Shown one piece after another: positions 1 through 9,908 of a DNA stretch of 64,000 nucleotides. The translations under genes were made by a program, and so were the position numbers. The stretch spans positions 1 to 64,000 of the forward strand of contig JBEPVM010000001.1 of NCBI GenBank assembly GCA_041690995.1, in the 5' to 3' direction. Within the stretch, counting starts at the first letter, position 1; every line of letters begins with the position of its first letter. The DNA is from UBA4722 sp041690995. GTDB lineage: Bacteria; Pseudomonadota; Gammaproteobacteria; DSM-16500. The notes beneath the pieces were generated by a model that was given only the letters and a program-made list of their open reading frames with translations, searched no databases and had not been told where the DNA came from.

Positions 1-55
1 ATGTCAAAATGGGTTCCCGCCTTCGCGGGAATGACACAGTTAAATGAACGTTCTC
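1..55. repeat. MITE-like palindromic element, right half (partial copy)
   Basis: This is the right end of the element seen complete at 10043-10207 and 45612-45777. It reads through the GC-rich arm GGTTCCCGCCTTCGCGGGAA and the outer arm ending at GTTCTC. The left half would lie before base 1. A short reading frame across it is repeat translation, not a gene. Confidence 0.75.
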
Positions 56-371
56 AAAGTGCAAGACTAGTATCTAACGGAATGACTACGCTATTTTCAG
101 TAATACCAATCACTTCAAGTGCAAAAGTAACGCTCTTCTCACGACACACCTACTTATATAATTCATATTGTACGAGGACTGGAACGATCAGTTTCGAAGG
201 ATGCTTCAGATAAGGTTCAAATAAAGAGGAAAGTTTACTATCAGTGAGCCACTCAATCCAGCCTCAAGTATCGACTAAGTATTTCATTTGCAATCGCTTC
301 TATCTCGTATATCTTTTGTGTTAGCGTGAGCTAAACTACCGCGTATATCATTGATATTTCGCTTAGGCGCC
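56..371. other. Intergenic stretch, no gene seen
   Basis: About 315 bases between the partial palindromic element and the secreted-protein gene. I find no reading frame with a ribosome-binding site, no tRNA-like fold and no strong terminator here. Confidence 0.4.
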
Positions 372-833
372 TTATTTTTTCATAAATAAGTTCTGGAGTT
401 GTAATGTTTCTCCATCATACGGCTTGGCAAATAAGATAACCGTTTTTTCTGCCCCCACCGGATAGCCTGGTACAATCGAAGCATCCCAAACTTTATTATA
501 TAGGCAGAGTTTAGCCTGTGAAAAATACATACCCTCAAAGCTCTCTTCACCAGTTGACAGAATTTTCTTTGCTCTTTCCCGAGCTTCAGGAATATCTTTA
601 CCTAATATCTCCCCAACACCTATCAAGTAGGTTTTATTATCGACATTTTTATTAAGGCCAAACACGTAATAAAATTCCGTCCCAAATTGTTTGTCTGGAA
701 CTACATCTGGACTGTCTATAATAGCTTGGACATCACTCGCAGTTAAAGCGGGACACTTTTGATCTTCTGCAAACGCCATTGTAGTAATGCTGGTAGCTAG
801 CAAAACAGCAACAATTTTTAAATAATTTTTCAT
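372..833 (-). CDS. Secreted hypothetical protein with signal peptide
   Basis: I do not recognise the family with certainty. The protein has about 153 residues and starts with a typical Sec signal peptide (MKNYLKIVAVLLATS, cleavage probably after AFA), so it should be periplasmic or outer-membrane associated. The mature part has two cysteines, CPAL near its start and KLCLY further on, which could form one disulfide. The start is set at 833 because AGGAGA lies just upstream; the upstream in-frame ATG at 866 has no such site and would bury the signal peptide. Its general design recalls small haem-binding-type secreted proteins of Legionella (DUF4949), but that is a guess. It is a stand-alone gene downstream of parC with a 90-base gap. 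Confidence 0.75.
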   Translation of the reverse strand: MKNYLKIVAVLLATSITTMAFAEDQKCPALTASDVQAIIDSPDVVPDKQFGTEFYYVFGLNKNVDNKTYLIGVGEILGKDIPEARERAKKILSTGEESFEGMYFSQAKLCLYNKVWDASIVPGYPVGAEKTVILFAKPYDGETLQLQNLFMKK

Positions 834-925
834 TCTAGTTCTCCTGTTAATGAAATAAAATTTCATACTATACTTATACTATCGCAATAATCGCTTTGAA
901 AGCATACAATTAAAAGTCAAATTTT

Positions 926-3157
926 TCAACCCACCGCTAACCCTTCTACTTTTTGAAATGCTCGTGGTAATTTATTGCCGCGTCTGCCACGTTCACCTAA
1001 ATAATGTTGCCATTCTTTTGGTTTGAGCGTTAATTGTTTTTTTCCGACTATCATTATTAACGCTTGATTTTCTTGTAATACTACTAAATCAATCACAAAT
1101 TCTTCGCGTGTGGCAACATGCCGACTGGGAATATTTAAAATTTTATTGCCTTTACCTTTGGCTAACTCAGGTAATTCTTTTAAAGGAAAAATCAATAAAT
1201 GTCCTGTATTAGAGACAGCCGCAATAAAATCTATTTCTTTATGATTAATGAAGCGTGGCTGTAATGCTTTAGCACCATTCGGTACGCTTAATATTGTTTT
1301 GCCTGCGCGATTTTTTGCATAAAGATTTTCAAGAGACGTTATAAACCCATAACCTGCATCGGAAGCTAAAATATAATTATCTTGTGGCTCTCCGAGCAAC
1401 ACACCGATAAGCCGTGCATTGTCAGGAGGAGTTAATCGGCCTGTCAAGGGCTCACCTTGGCCGCGCGCGGAAGCTAATGTATGCGTAGGCAATGAATAAG
1501 CACGGCCTGTAGAATCCAGAAATATGGATAATTGGTTGCTACGTCCTTTGGCTAATGCTAAAAACGCATCCCCTGCTTTATAATTTAAATTGGAAGGATC
1601 AATGTCATGTCCTTTTGCGGCACGCACCCAGCCCATCGTGGAAATAATAACGGTCACAGGTTCTGTGGGTAAAATTTCTGTTTCACTGATCGCTTGTGCT
1701 TCTTTGCGAATCACTAAAGGTGAACGTCGCGTATCACCGAATTTTTTGTTGTCTTCTTGTAATTCTTTTCGTACTAACTTTTTTAATTTCGCGTGAGAGC
1801 CGAGCAATTGCTCAATTTCATCTTGCTCCTCGGATAATTTTTTTTGCTCGTTTTTAATTTGCACTTCTTCTAAGCGTGCTAATTGCCGTAATTTAATTTC
1901 TAAAATAGCTTCGGCTTGTAAATCCGTTAATTTAAAACGTTGCATGAATTGCGCTTTAGGCTCATCTTCGTGCCGAATAATATGTATCACTTCATCCAAA
2001 TTAAGATAAGCAATGAGCAATCCTGCTAAAATATGTAACCGTGCTTTGACGATGTCTAAACGATATTGTAAGCGACGCTTCACTGTCGCAAGACGGAATT
2101 CTAACCATTCCGTTAATATAGCGACTAATCCTTTGACTTGAGGGCGTCCATTAAGCCCTATCATATTTAAGTTAATGCGATAACTGCGTTCTAATTCAGT
2201 GGTCGCGAATAAATGTGCCATCAACATGTCTGTATCAACACGATTAGAACGTGGCACAATCACCAGGCGAGTTGGATTTTCATGATCAGATTCATCGCGT
2301 AAATCAGCGACTAAGGGTAATTTTTTATTTTGCATTTGTTCGGCGATTTGTGTTAACACTTTCGCGCCTGACACTTGGTGTGGTAATGCAGTAATCACAA
2401 TTTCATCTTCTTCTATCACATAAACAGCTCGCATTCGCACAGAGCCATTGCCTGTTTTATACATGTTAGCAATGTCTTCAGAGGAGGTGATAATTTCTGC
2501 CTCCGTTGGAAAATCAGGCGCAGGAATATGCGACATGATTTCTTTTAAAGTAGCAGTAGGATGGTCTAATAAATGAATCAACCCATTAACGACTTCAGAT
2601 AAATTATGCGGTGGAATGTCCGTTGCCATACCAACTGCAATACCTGTCGTCCCATTTAATAATAAATTGGGTAAGCGTGCAGGTAATAAAGCAGGCTCTT
2701 CTAATGTACCGTCAAAATTAGGCGCCCATTCTACTGTCCCATCATTGACTTCAGCAAGTAAGGCATCTGCATAAGCAGATAAGCGTGATTCGGTATAACG
2801 CATTGCAGCAAATGATTTTGGATCATCAGAGGAACCCCAATTACCTTGGCCTTGCACTAAAGGATAACGATAAGAAAAAGGTTGTGCCATCAAAACCATA
2901 GCTTCATAACAAGCAACATCCCCATGGGGATGAAATTTACCGAGCACATCGCCCACCGTACGTGCTGATTTTTTAAATTTTGCCGTGGCTTTTAAACCCA
3001 GCTCTGACATGGCATAAATAATTCGGCGTTGAACGGGTTTTAAGCCGTCGCCCAAATGAGGCAATGCGCGGTCGAGAATAACATACATGGAATAATCCAA
3101 ATAGGCTTTTTCTGCAAATTCACTCATGGGTATATGTTCAATTGTGTTTGTACTCAT
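926..3157 (-). CDS. parC: DNA topoisomerase IV subunit A
   Basis: This is the breakage-reunion subunit of topoisomerase IV, which decatenates daughter chromosomes with ParE. It has 743 residues (E. coli 752). The winged-helix/tower region fills residues 1 to about 490, with the catalytic Tyr121 in AAMRYTESRLS and the quinolone pocket in GKFHPHGDVACYEAM; the C-terminal part is the beta-pinwheel. The pocket position equal to E. coli Ser80 is Val81, while the acidic Glu85 (E. coli Glu84) is kept. The ATG lies three bases after the parE stop, so the two are co-translated in the order parE-parC. Identity is certain; the effect of Val81 on drug binding is inference. Confidence 0.98.
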   Translation of the reverse strand: MSTNTIEHIPMSEFAEKAYLDYSMYVILDRALPHLGDGLKPVQRRIIYAMSELGLKATAKFKKSARTVGDVLGKFHPHGDVACYEAMVLMAQPFSYRYPLVQGQGNWGSSDDPKSFAAMRYTESRLSAYADALLAEVNDGTVEWAPNFDGTLEEPALLPARLPNLLLNGTTGIAVGMATDIPPHNLSEVVNGLIHLLDHPTATLKEIMSHIPAPDFPTEAEIITSSEDIANMYKTGNGSVRMRAVYVIEEDEIVITALPHQVSGAKVLTQIAEQMQNKKLPLVADLRDESDHENPTRLVIVPRSNRVDTDMLMAHLFATTELERSYRINLNMIGLNGRPQVKGLVAILTEWLEFRLATVKRRLQYRLDIVKARLHILAGLLIAYLNLDEVIHIIRHEDEPKAQFMQRFKLTDLQAEAILEIKLRQLARLEEVQIKNEQKKLSEEQDEIEQLLGSHAKLKKLVRKELQEDNKKFGDTRRSPLVIRKEAQAISETEILPTEPVTVIISTMGWVRAAKGHDIDPSNLNYKAGDAFLALAKGRSNQLSIFLDSTGRAYSLPTHTLASARGQGEPLTGRLTPPDNARLIGVLLGEPQDNYILASDAGYGFITSLENLYAKNRAGKTILSVPNGAKALQPRFINHKEIDFIAAVSNTGHLLIFPLKELPELAKGKGNKILNIPSRHVATREEFVIDLVVLQENQALIMIVGKKQLTLKPKEWQHYLGERGRRGNKLPRAFQKVEGLAVG

Positions 3158-3160
3158 GTA

Positions 3161-5062
3161 TTATAAAACCTCAGCAATATGGCCTTTTTGTTCTAGCCAA
3201 TTTTTACGATCTGGAACGCGTTTTTTTGCAAGCAGCATATCGAGTGTACTATCTGTTTTGTCGTGCGGCGCGATGCGTAGCTGAACCAAACGGCGCGTAT
3301 TAGGGTCCATCGTTGTTTCTCGTAATTGCAAAGGATTCATTTCGCCTAATCCTTTAAAACGAATCACATTAATTTTTCCTTTATTTTTTTTATGTTCAGC
3401 CGCAATGCGATCCAGTATGCCTTGTTTTTCAGCGTTATCGAGCGCGTAATAAATTTCTTTACCGTGATCAATGCGATAAAGGGGTGGCATCGCAATATAT
3501 ACATGGCCTGCTGCCACTAACGGACGAAAATGTTTTAAAAATAAAGCGCAGAGTAAAGTCGCAATATGTGACCCGTCTGAATCTGCATCCGCTAAAATAC
3601 AAATCTTTCCATACCGTAATCCGTTAAGCTCGGTTGCTCCAGGTTCAATACCGATCGCGACAGAAATATCATGGACTTCTTGTGAGGCTAACACTTGGTC
3701 TGATGTCACTTCCCATGTATTTAAAATTTTGCCGCGCAACGGCATAATCGCTTGAAATTCTCGGCTACGGGCTTGTTTAGCTGAGCCACCTGCGGAATCA
3801 CCTTCTACTAAAAATAATTCTGTACGTTTAATATCTTGGTCTGAGCAATCAACCAGTTTTCCAGGTAAAGCAGGGCCGCTTGTTACTTTTTTGCGAACGA
3901 CTATTTGGGCGGCCTTGATTCGGCGTTGTGCATTTTCAATGGCAAGCGCTGCTAAAGCTTCCCCGAAATTAACATGTTGATTTAACCAAAGGCTGAATGC
4001 ATCTTTGACAACACCTGAGACAAAACTGGCGCATTCACGTGACGAAAGGCGTTCTTTCGTTTGGCCAGAAAATTGAGGTTCCTGTAGTTTAACTGAAAGA
4101 ATATGCGCGCATCTATCCCACACATCTTCAGGCGCCAATTTAATTCCTCGAGGTAATAAATGACGAAATTCACAAAAATCACGTAAGGCTTCGAGTAATC
4201 CCAGGCGAAAACCATTCACATGTGTGCCACCTTGGGGAGTCGGAATTAAATTAACATAACTTTCACCGAGAATTTCGCCTGCGTCAGGTAACCAAATAGC
4301 CGCCCAATCAACTGTTTCGTTATTCCCCATAAACGAACCTGTAAAAGGTTGGTCAGGAATACATTCTGCTTTTCCAATGGATTCTGTTAGATAATGACTA
4401 AGTCCTGATTCATAACACCATTCTTCGCTATCATTATTATATTCATCATGAAAAGACACATGTAGCCCCGGACAAAGTACCGCTTTAGCACGCAATGTAT
4501 ATTTTAATTTGGTCACAGCAAATTTAGCTGTATCAAAATATTTTTCATTAGGCCAGAAATGAATGCTCGTCCCTGTTTCACGTTTATTCACAGTCCCTAT
4601 TATTTTAAGTTCAGATGTTTTTTCGCCATCTTTAAATTGCATTTGATAAATATTGCCATTGCGTTTAACCGTTACCATTAATTTTTTAGAAAGCGCGTTC
4701 ACAACAGAAATACCCACGCCATGCAAACCGCCTGAAAAACGATATTGTTTATTGGAAAATTTTGCCCCACTGTGAAGCTTGGTGAGAATAAGCTCGACAC
4801 CTGTGATGCCTTCTTCGGGATGCCTATCCACAGGCATACCTCGGCCATTGTCTGATACTTCTAACGACCCATCTTTATAGAGAGTGACTTGAAACGCAGA
4901 GGCATGGCCTTCGCTTGCTTCATCGACACTATTATCAATAGCTTCGCGTGCCAAATGATTGGGGTTTGTGGTATCTGTATACATCCCAGGACGTCGCCGC
5001 ACTGGTTCTAAACCACTTAAAACTTCAATAGATTCAGCGTCATAAGATTTATTCGTTTTCAT
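3161..5062 (-). CDS. parE: DNA topoisomerase IV subunit B
   Basis: This is the ATPase subunit of topoisomerase IV. It has 633 residues, close to the E. coli 630. The GHKL ATPase domain shows the Mg-binding Asn region EAIDNSVDEAS (40-50), DNGRGMP (71-77) and the lid GGLHGVGISVVNAL; the TOPRIM domain has LVEGDSAGGSA near residue 415 and the acidic DADSDGSHI. It is co-transcribed with ubiK upstream (two bases between the ubiK stop and the parE ATG) and parC downstream. The length and TOPRIM pattern fit ParE rather than GyrB, and the ParC partner next door confirms it. Confidence 0.98.
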   Translation of the reverse strand: MKTNKSYDAESIEVLSGLEPVRRRPGMYTDTTNPNHLAREAIDNSVDEASEGHASAFQVTLYKDGSLEVSDNGRGMPVDRHPEEGITGVELILTKLHSGAKFSNKQYRFSGGLHGVGISVVNALSKKLMVTVKRNGNIYQMQFKDGEKTSELKIIGTVNKRETGTSIHFWPNEKYFDTAKFAVTKLKYTLRAKAVLCPGLHVSFHDEYNNDSEEWCYESGLSHYLTESIGKAECIPDQPFTGSFMGNNETVDWAAIWLPDAGEILGESYVNLIPTPQGGTHVNGFRLGLLEALRDFCEFRHLLPRGIKLAPEDVWDRCAHILSVKLQEPQFSGQTKERLSSRECASFVSGVVKDAFSLWLNQHVNFGEALAALAIENAQRRIKAAQIVVRKKVTSGPALPGKLVDCSDQDIKRTELFLVEGDSAGGSAKQARSREFQAIMPLRGKILNTWEVTSDQVLASQEVHDISVAIGIEPGATELNGLRYGKICILADADSDGSHIATLLCALFLKHFRPLVAAGHVYIAMPPLYRIDHGKEIYYALDNAEKQGILDRIAAEHKKNKGKINVIRFKGLGEMNPLQLRETTMDPNTRRLVQLRIAPHDKTDSTLDMLLAKKRVPDRKNWLEQKGHIAEVL

Positions 5063-5064
5063 GT

Positions 5065-5319
5065 TTACTCTTCATTTATCCTTTTTTCCAATTCCATCAC
5101 TTTTGCTTCTAAACCTTCGATTTTTTTTCGGCTACGCGCCAGGACTTTGACTTGCGTATCAAATTCCTTGCGTGTTACGAGTTCTAATTTATCAAAGGCA
5201 CTTAGCAAAATCACATTAAAATTTTTTTTAATGTCTTTTTTTATTTCCGTCAAATTTCTAGGCAAAGCATCGCTTAGTTTCTCGATGAGATCGTTTAAAA
5301 AATTTTTACTGTTTAGCAT
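5065..5319 (-). CDS. ubiK: Ubiquinone biosynthesis accessory factor UbiK (BMFP coiled-coil)
   Basis: This small protein of 84 residues matches the BMFP/YqiC family: an amphipathic first half with the conserved DALPRNLTEIKKDIKKN stretch, then VTRKEFDTQ, then a C-terminal coiled coil (LEAKVMELEKRI). UbiK binds UbiJ and lipids to help ubiquinone assembly under aerobic conditions. The start is placed at 5319 (MLNSKNFLND), as in the family, with GGAGA nine bases upstream; an in-frame ATG at 5376 would add 19 residues overlapping the neighbouring gene. It sits directly before parE, an unusual partner, so it may be the first gene of a ubiK-parE-parC transcript. Confidence 0.88.
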   Translation of the reverse strand: MLNSKNFLNDLIEKLSDALPRNLTEIKKDIKKNFNVILLSAFDKLELVTRKEFDTQVKVLARSRKKIEGLEAKVMELEKRINEE

Positions 5320-5336
5320 TTTATCTATCTCTCCAT

Positions 5337-7040
5337 TCAGAAACGTGCATACTTTATTTTGAAGCGTTTCCCACAAAAAGCTAACCCTATTTTTAAAATG
5401 TCTGTACTGCCACGTTGTTTCGCTTCTGCCAGATAGTGTTTTTGATCAATTTGGTCTAAAGCTTCTTGAGCCGCTTGTTCTAAATACATGTCTAATTGTT
5501 CAGGCTCTTTAACAGGATCAACTTTCTTAAATTCCAATAAAAGAGTCGGTTTATTTTTGTCACGGGAAAAAATAAGATAATCACATCGCCCATAACCGCT
5601 TTCTTTATTCGATTGAATTTCATACTGTTCATGATGGTATAAACTGGCTGTCAAACCTACCATGAGCCCATGATAAAATGCCTCAGGATTGCGACTTGTA
5701 TCGTGACTACTGACAGTTTGCTCCATGAGTTCTTTCAATTCTTTTTCAAACAGATCAATATTCCCGGTTAATAAATGGGTAAGAAATTGATTATACCAAG
5801 TAATACTATGTCCGTCTGAAAGCCATTGTTTGATGATTTGTTGATAGAGGTTTCTGACTTCTTTGTTTGGAATAGCTAAGGCACAGAATAAACCATCATC
5901 TGTTTTGTTTTGAGAAAAGACCTTGAGATACCCTGCCATTAATAATAAACTCCACGCGGCTAATTCATTCGTCTCCAGATCACCAAACACCGTATTTTCA
6001 TCAATCAGTTGTTCCACAGGTTGATCTTGCAATAACAATTCAAACTGTTCTTTAAAGGCAGTATTCGATCTGACTAAAATACGGCGAATCAGTTGGTTAT
6101 CACTGGTGTTGACCCAGTAAGGCTGCAACTCTCCTTTTCGCTTGATGCAATTAACAACTGACCAAGGGTTATAAACAATGGTATTACCTATTTGATACCC
6201 GTTATACCAACCTTTAATTTCTTCTGCATTTTTTTCTAAATCTGCTTTTTTTAATAATTGATTCATTTCTTCTTCTGTAAAACCAAAATATTGCCCGTAC
6301 TCGGAACGGAGCACTGAATAGACTTCTAAATTATTAATACCCGAAAACAAGCTTTCTTTAGCAACCCGCAAAATACCTGTAATCACAGCACGATTAAGAT
6401 ACGGATTGGTTTTTAATGCGGAACTGAACATACCACGCATGATATTCATCATCGACTCATAATAACCGTGCACATAACTCGATTGAATAGGGGTGTCGTA
6501 TTCATCTATTAATAACCAGGGATTGACCTTATAATGGCGAGATAGATAGGTTGTTAAATCTTTCAATGCTTCGGTCACATCCGCAGTAGAGCCTTTTCTT
6601 TCAAGAATCATCTCAAATGCCCGCTTTTGAGAATCACTTAAGTGAGGGCTTGATAACAGTAGTTCATGCTCTAAATAGACATCTCGCATTAACTTACAAA
6701 GTTTTGCATACGCTTCTTGATAATTTTCATTTTTCACGTCTTTAAATGTCACAAAAATAACAGGATATTTTCCTTGATGCTTTTCGCAGAGATCTTTTTT
6801 TTCAGCAATTTTTAAGTGGTCAAATAAATTGTCAGTGGACTGTCCATAGACTTCTTTAGATAAAAAGTAGTGTAGCATGGATAAATTCAATGTTTTCCCA
6901 AAACGGCGGGGCCGCGTGATGACGGCTGCTTTTGTTGCTCTATCATTAATAATATCTTCGATAAATAAACTTTTATCAACAAAATCTAATTGATTTTCAA
7001 TCAGTTCTCTAAAATTATCATACCCAATCGGTAATGGCAT
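5337..7040 (-). CDS. AAA-ATPase-like protein with C-terminal PD-(D/E)XK nuclease domain
   Basis: The protein (about 567 residues) has the two-domain plan of the AAA-ATPase-like / DUF1703 family. Walker A is TRPRRFGKTLNL near residue 45, Walker B is WLLIDEYDTPI near 180, and the C-terminal nuclease fold carries GRCDYLIFS followed by LLLEFKKV, the D...ExK core. The family is common in genomes of intracellular and gut bacteria and its role is unknown; mobile-DNA or defence functions are suspected. The start at 7040 (MPLPIGYDNF) agrees with relatives and avoids overlapping polA. It sits between polA and ubiK, two ordinary housekeeping genes, which suggests insertion. No flanking repeats were found for this copy. 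Confidence 0.85.
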   Translation of the reverse strand: MPLPIGYDNFRELIENQLDFVDKSLFIEDIINDRATKAAVITRPRRFGKTLNLSMLHYFLSKEVYGQSTDNLFDHLKIAEKKDLCEKHQGKYPVIFVTFKDVKNENYQEAYAKLCKLMRDVYLEHELLLSSPHLSDSQKRAFEMILERKGSTADVTEALKDLTTYLSRHYKVNPWLLIDEYDTPIQSSYVHGYYESMMNIMRGMFSSALKTNPYLNRAVITGILRVAKESLFSGINNLEVYSVLRSEYGQYFGFTEEEMNQLLKKADLEKNAEEIKGWYNGYQIGNTIVYNPWSVVNCIKRKGELQPYWVNTSDNQLIRRILVRSNTAFKEQFELLLQDQPVEQLIDENTVFGDLETNELAAWSLLLMAGYLKVFSQNKTDDGLFCALAIPNKEVRNLYQQIIKQWLSDGHSITWYNQFLTHLLTGNIDLFEKELKELMEQTVSSHDTSRNPEAFYHGLMVGLTASLYHHEQYEIQSNKESGYGRCDYLIFSRDKNKPTLLLEFKKVDPVKEPEQLDMYLEQAAQEALDQIDQKHYLAEAKQRGSTDILKIGLAFCGKRFKIKYARF

Positions 7041-7107
7041 AATCGGTATTCTCGTACTCGATAGATAAAAAGCTATACTAACATCACTCTGATTCTTAAG
7101 AAATGGC

Positions 7108-9798
7108 TTAATGTGCAGACGCCGCATCCCAATTATCTCCTGCGCCGACCGATACCAATAAAGGCACTTGTAAATTTGCCGCATTCATCATATTCAAACG
7201 AATAATATCAGTAAAAAGCTCAACTTCTGATTCTATCACTTCAAAAACTAATTCATCATGCACTTGCATAATCATTTTGGCTTTTATGGGATTTACTTGC
7301 AACCAATGATCTAGTGCAATCATGGCGCGTTTGATAATATCCGCCGCGCTGCCTTGCAACGGCGCGTTAATCGCTGTACGCTCAGCCGCGCGCATACGCA
7401 TGACCTGGCTAGAATTAATTTCTGGCAAATACAGTCTTCGACCCCACAGTGTTTCCACATAGCCCTGCTGATGCGCTTTAGCGCGTGTATTCTCCATATA
7501 GGCTTTGACGCCTTTATAACGCTCAAAATAACGATCAATATAGGTTTGCGCGACTTCACGGCTTTCGCCTAATTGCTTTGCGAGTCCAAAAGCAGACATG
7601 CCATAAATAAGGCCAAAATTAATCGCTTTTGCGCTACGTCGCTGCTCATGGGTCACTTTTTCTAAAGGGATACCGAGCACTTCAGAGGCTGTCGTCTGAT
7701 GAATATCTAAATTTTGCTTAAATGCACTGAGCAAGCCTGGATCATTCGAAAGATGTGCCATAATACGTAATTCTATCTGCGAATAATCCGCACTAATCAG
7801 CTTGTATCCTTTGGCCGCGATGAACGCTTGTCGAATACGGCGACCTTCGAATGTACGCACAGGAATATTTTGTAAATTAGGATCTGATGAAGATAAACGG
7901 CCTGTCGCTGCACCTGTTTGATTATAGGATGTATGAATACGTTGTGTGTCAGAATTAATTTGTTCAGGTAATTTCTTTGTGTAAGTAGAAATTAATTTAC
8001 TTAAACTGCGATATTCAATAATTAATTTTGGCAATGGATACTCTAATGCAAGTTCTTGCAATATGGCGTCTGCGGTAGACGGCTGTCCTGTCGGTGTTTT
8101 TTGTAATACAGGCAAATTAAGTTTATTAAATAAAATATCCTGCAATTGTTTTGGCGAACTTAAATTAAATTTTTCACCCGCTAGTTCGGTAATGGCTTGA
8201 TCGAGTGCATGTAAGCGTTTTTCTAATTCACCACTTTGATTTTTTAGCAGGGTAGCGTCAATGAGTACGCCGTTTCTTTCCATGCGTGCTAATACAGAAA
8301 TTAAAGGGATTTCTATTTCTTCCAGCACTGATTTTAATTTAGGTTCTTTGAGCAGTTTTGATGAAAATACCTGGTGTAATTGCCATGTCACATCTGCATC
8401 TTCGGCTGCATAAACGGCAGCTTTGTCTATTGGCACTTGATTGAATGTTATTTGCTTAGCGCCTTTACCCGCTACGTCCGTAAAATGAATGGTGCGCCAA
8501 CCTAAATATTTTAAAGCAAGAGAATCCATATCATGATTAGGGTTGCTGCTATCTAAAATATAAGACTCCAACATCGTATCATCAGAAATGCCTTGTAATT
8601 GAATGCCGTGATTAGCTAATACTTCAAGATCATATTTAATATTATGGCCTATTTTTTTAAAATGAATATCTTCGAGAAAAGGTTTTAATTTTTTTAGAAC
8701 AAGCCCACGATTAAGTTGTGCTGGCGCATCGAGATAATCATGCGCAAGTGGAATATAAATACCTTTTTTTTCTTCCAACGCAAATGAAACCCCTACAATC
8801 ATCGCTTCCATATAATTTAAACTCGTTGTTTCTGTATCAAACGCCATGATGCTTGCTTTTTTAAGCTGTTCCAGTACTGAATCTAACTCTTTTTCAGTAA
8901 AAATCGTTTTATAATGTGCGTATTTTTCTTGGCTATTAATTGTAGATGTTTTTTCTAATAATGAATTTAACAAATTTTTAAATTCTAGTTCTTGATATAA
9001 TTTTTTGAGTTTCTCTGTATCGAGCGGTTTACGTTTTAAATCTGTTAATTTTAGGTTTAAATTGACATCTAATTTAATCGTTGTTAACGCTTTAGAGAGG
9101 GGTAGCTGTGATAAGAAATCACGTAAGTTATCGCCTACTTTACCGGTTATTTCTGAGGCATGGTTTATAATATTATCGAGTGATCCGTATGTTAATAACC
9201 ATTTCACAGCTGTTTTTGGGCCTACTTGCGGAACACCTGGAATATTATCAGATGTATCACCTACCAAGGCTAGATAATCAATCACTTGCTCAGGTGAAAT
9301 TCCCATTTTTTCTTTAACGGCTGTTGAATCAAGCACTGTATTGTTCATTGTATTCACTAACGTAATATGCTGATCGACTAATTGCATCAAATCTTTATCG
9401 CTGGTAGAAATAATTACTTCTTGTTGTTGCTTCGCAGCAGCTTTCGCGATAGTGCCAATGACATCATCTGCTTCTACGCCTTCTACCATAATTAAAGGTA
9501 ATCCTAAAACACGAACTAATTGATGCAAAGGCTCGATTTGTAAAATGAGTTCATCTGGCATCGCTTTTCGATGCGCTTTGTAAGGCTCATAGAGTTCCTC
9601 TCTAAATGTTTTTCCTTTGGTATCAAAAACAACAGCGATAAATTCAGGGTCATACTGTGTTAATAAACTACGGAGCATATTAATAACGCCATAAATAGCG
9701 CCTGTGGGAAATCCTTTCGAATTGGATAAGGATGGCATTGCATGAAAGGCTCTATATAAGTAAGAAGAACCATCAACTAATATAAGGGGTTTTGGCAT
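7108..9798 (-). CDS. polA: DNA polymerase I
   Basis: Pol I of 896 residues (E. coli 928), used in Okazaki-fragment maturation and excision repair. All three domains are present: the 5'-3' exonuclease (ILVDGSSYLYRAFHAMPS at the N terminus, with acidic VEGVEADDVIG), the 3'-5' proofreading exonuclease with an intact DTETTS motif near residue 330, and the polymerase with motif A DYSQIELRIMAHLS, motif B RRSAKAINFGLIYGMSAFG and motif C QVHDELVFEV. The start at 9798 is preceded by AAGGAA; the in-frame ATG at 9834 overlaps a duplicated 26-base repeat and is less likely. An intact proofreading motif is worth noting, since many reduced genomes lose it. Confidence 0.98.
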   Translation of the reverse strand: MPKPLILVDGSSYLYRAFHAMPSLSNSKGFPTGAIYGVINMLRSLLTQYDPEFIAVVFDTKGKTFREELYEPYKAHRKAMPDELILQIEPLHQLVRVLGLPLIMVEGVEADDVIGTIAKAAAKQQQEVIISTSDKDLMQLVDQHITLVNTMNNTVLDSTAVKEKMGISPEQVIDYLALVGDTSDNIPGVPQVGPKTAVKWLLTYGSLDNIINHASEITGKVGDNLRDFLSQLPLSKALTTIKLDVNLNLKLTDLKRKPLDTEKLKKLYQELEFKNLLNSLLEKTSTINSQEKYAHYKTIFTEKELDSVLEQLKKASIMAFDTETTSLNYMEAMIVGVSFALEEKKGIYIPLAHDYLDAPAQLNRGLVLKKLKPFLEDIHFKKIGHNIKYDLEVLANHGIQLQGISDDTMLESYILDSSNPNHDMDSLALKYLGWRTIHFTDVAGKGAKQITFNQVPIDKAAVYAAEDADVTWQLHQVFSSKLLKEPKLKSVLEEIEIPLISVLARMERNGVLIDATLLKNQSGELEKRLHALDQAITELAGEKFNLSSPKQLQDILFNKLNLPVLQKTPTGQPSTADAILQELALEYPLPKLIIEYRSLSKLISTYTKKLPEQINSDTQRIHTSYNQTGAATGRLSSSDPNLQNIPVRTFEGRRIRQAFIAAKGYKLISADYSQIELRIMAHLSNDPGLLSAFKQNLDIHQTTASEVLGIPLEKVTHEQRRSAKAINFGLIYGMSAFGLAKQLGESREVAQTYIDRYFERYKGVKAYMENTRAKAHQQGYVETLWGRRLYLPEINSSQVMRMRAAERTAINAPLQGSAADIIKRAMIALDHWLQVNPIKAKMIMQVHDELVFEVIESEVELFTDIIRLNMMNAANLQVPLLVSVGAGDNWDAASAH

Positions 9799-9813
9799 AT
9801 TATTATTTCCTTG

Positions 9814-9839
9814 GCAGAGCCTGTCGCCCCGCAAAAAAC
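9814..9839. repeat. 26-bp direct repeat, copy 1
   Basis: GCAGAGCCTGTCGCCCCGCA followed by AAAAAC. The same 26 bases with a single G-to-A change recur at 9909-9934. This copy ends 15 bases before the polA start codon, so it lies in the polA leader. Confidence 0.8.
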
Positions 9840-9908
9840 CTGAATGATCCCCAGAAAATAAAAGGTTACCTAGTTGATAAAATGAAAATATATCACTTTT
9901 CAGAAATA

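Noticed and set aside
1..213. Open frame beginning SKWVPAFAGMT
   Set aside because: It is a translation of the palindromic repeat; the same peptide text arises wherever this repeat occurs, and there is no ribosome site.
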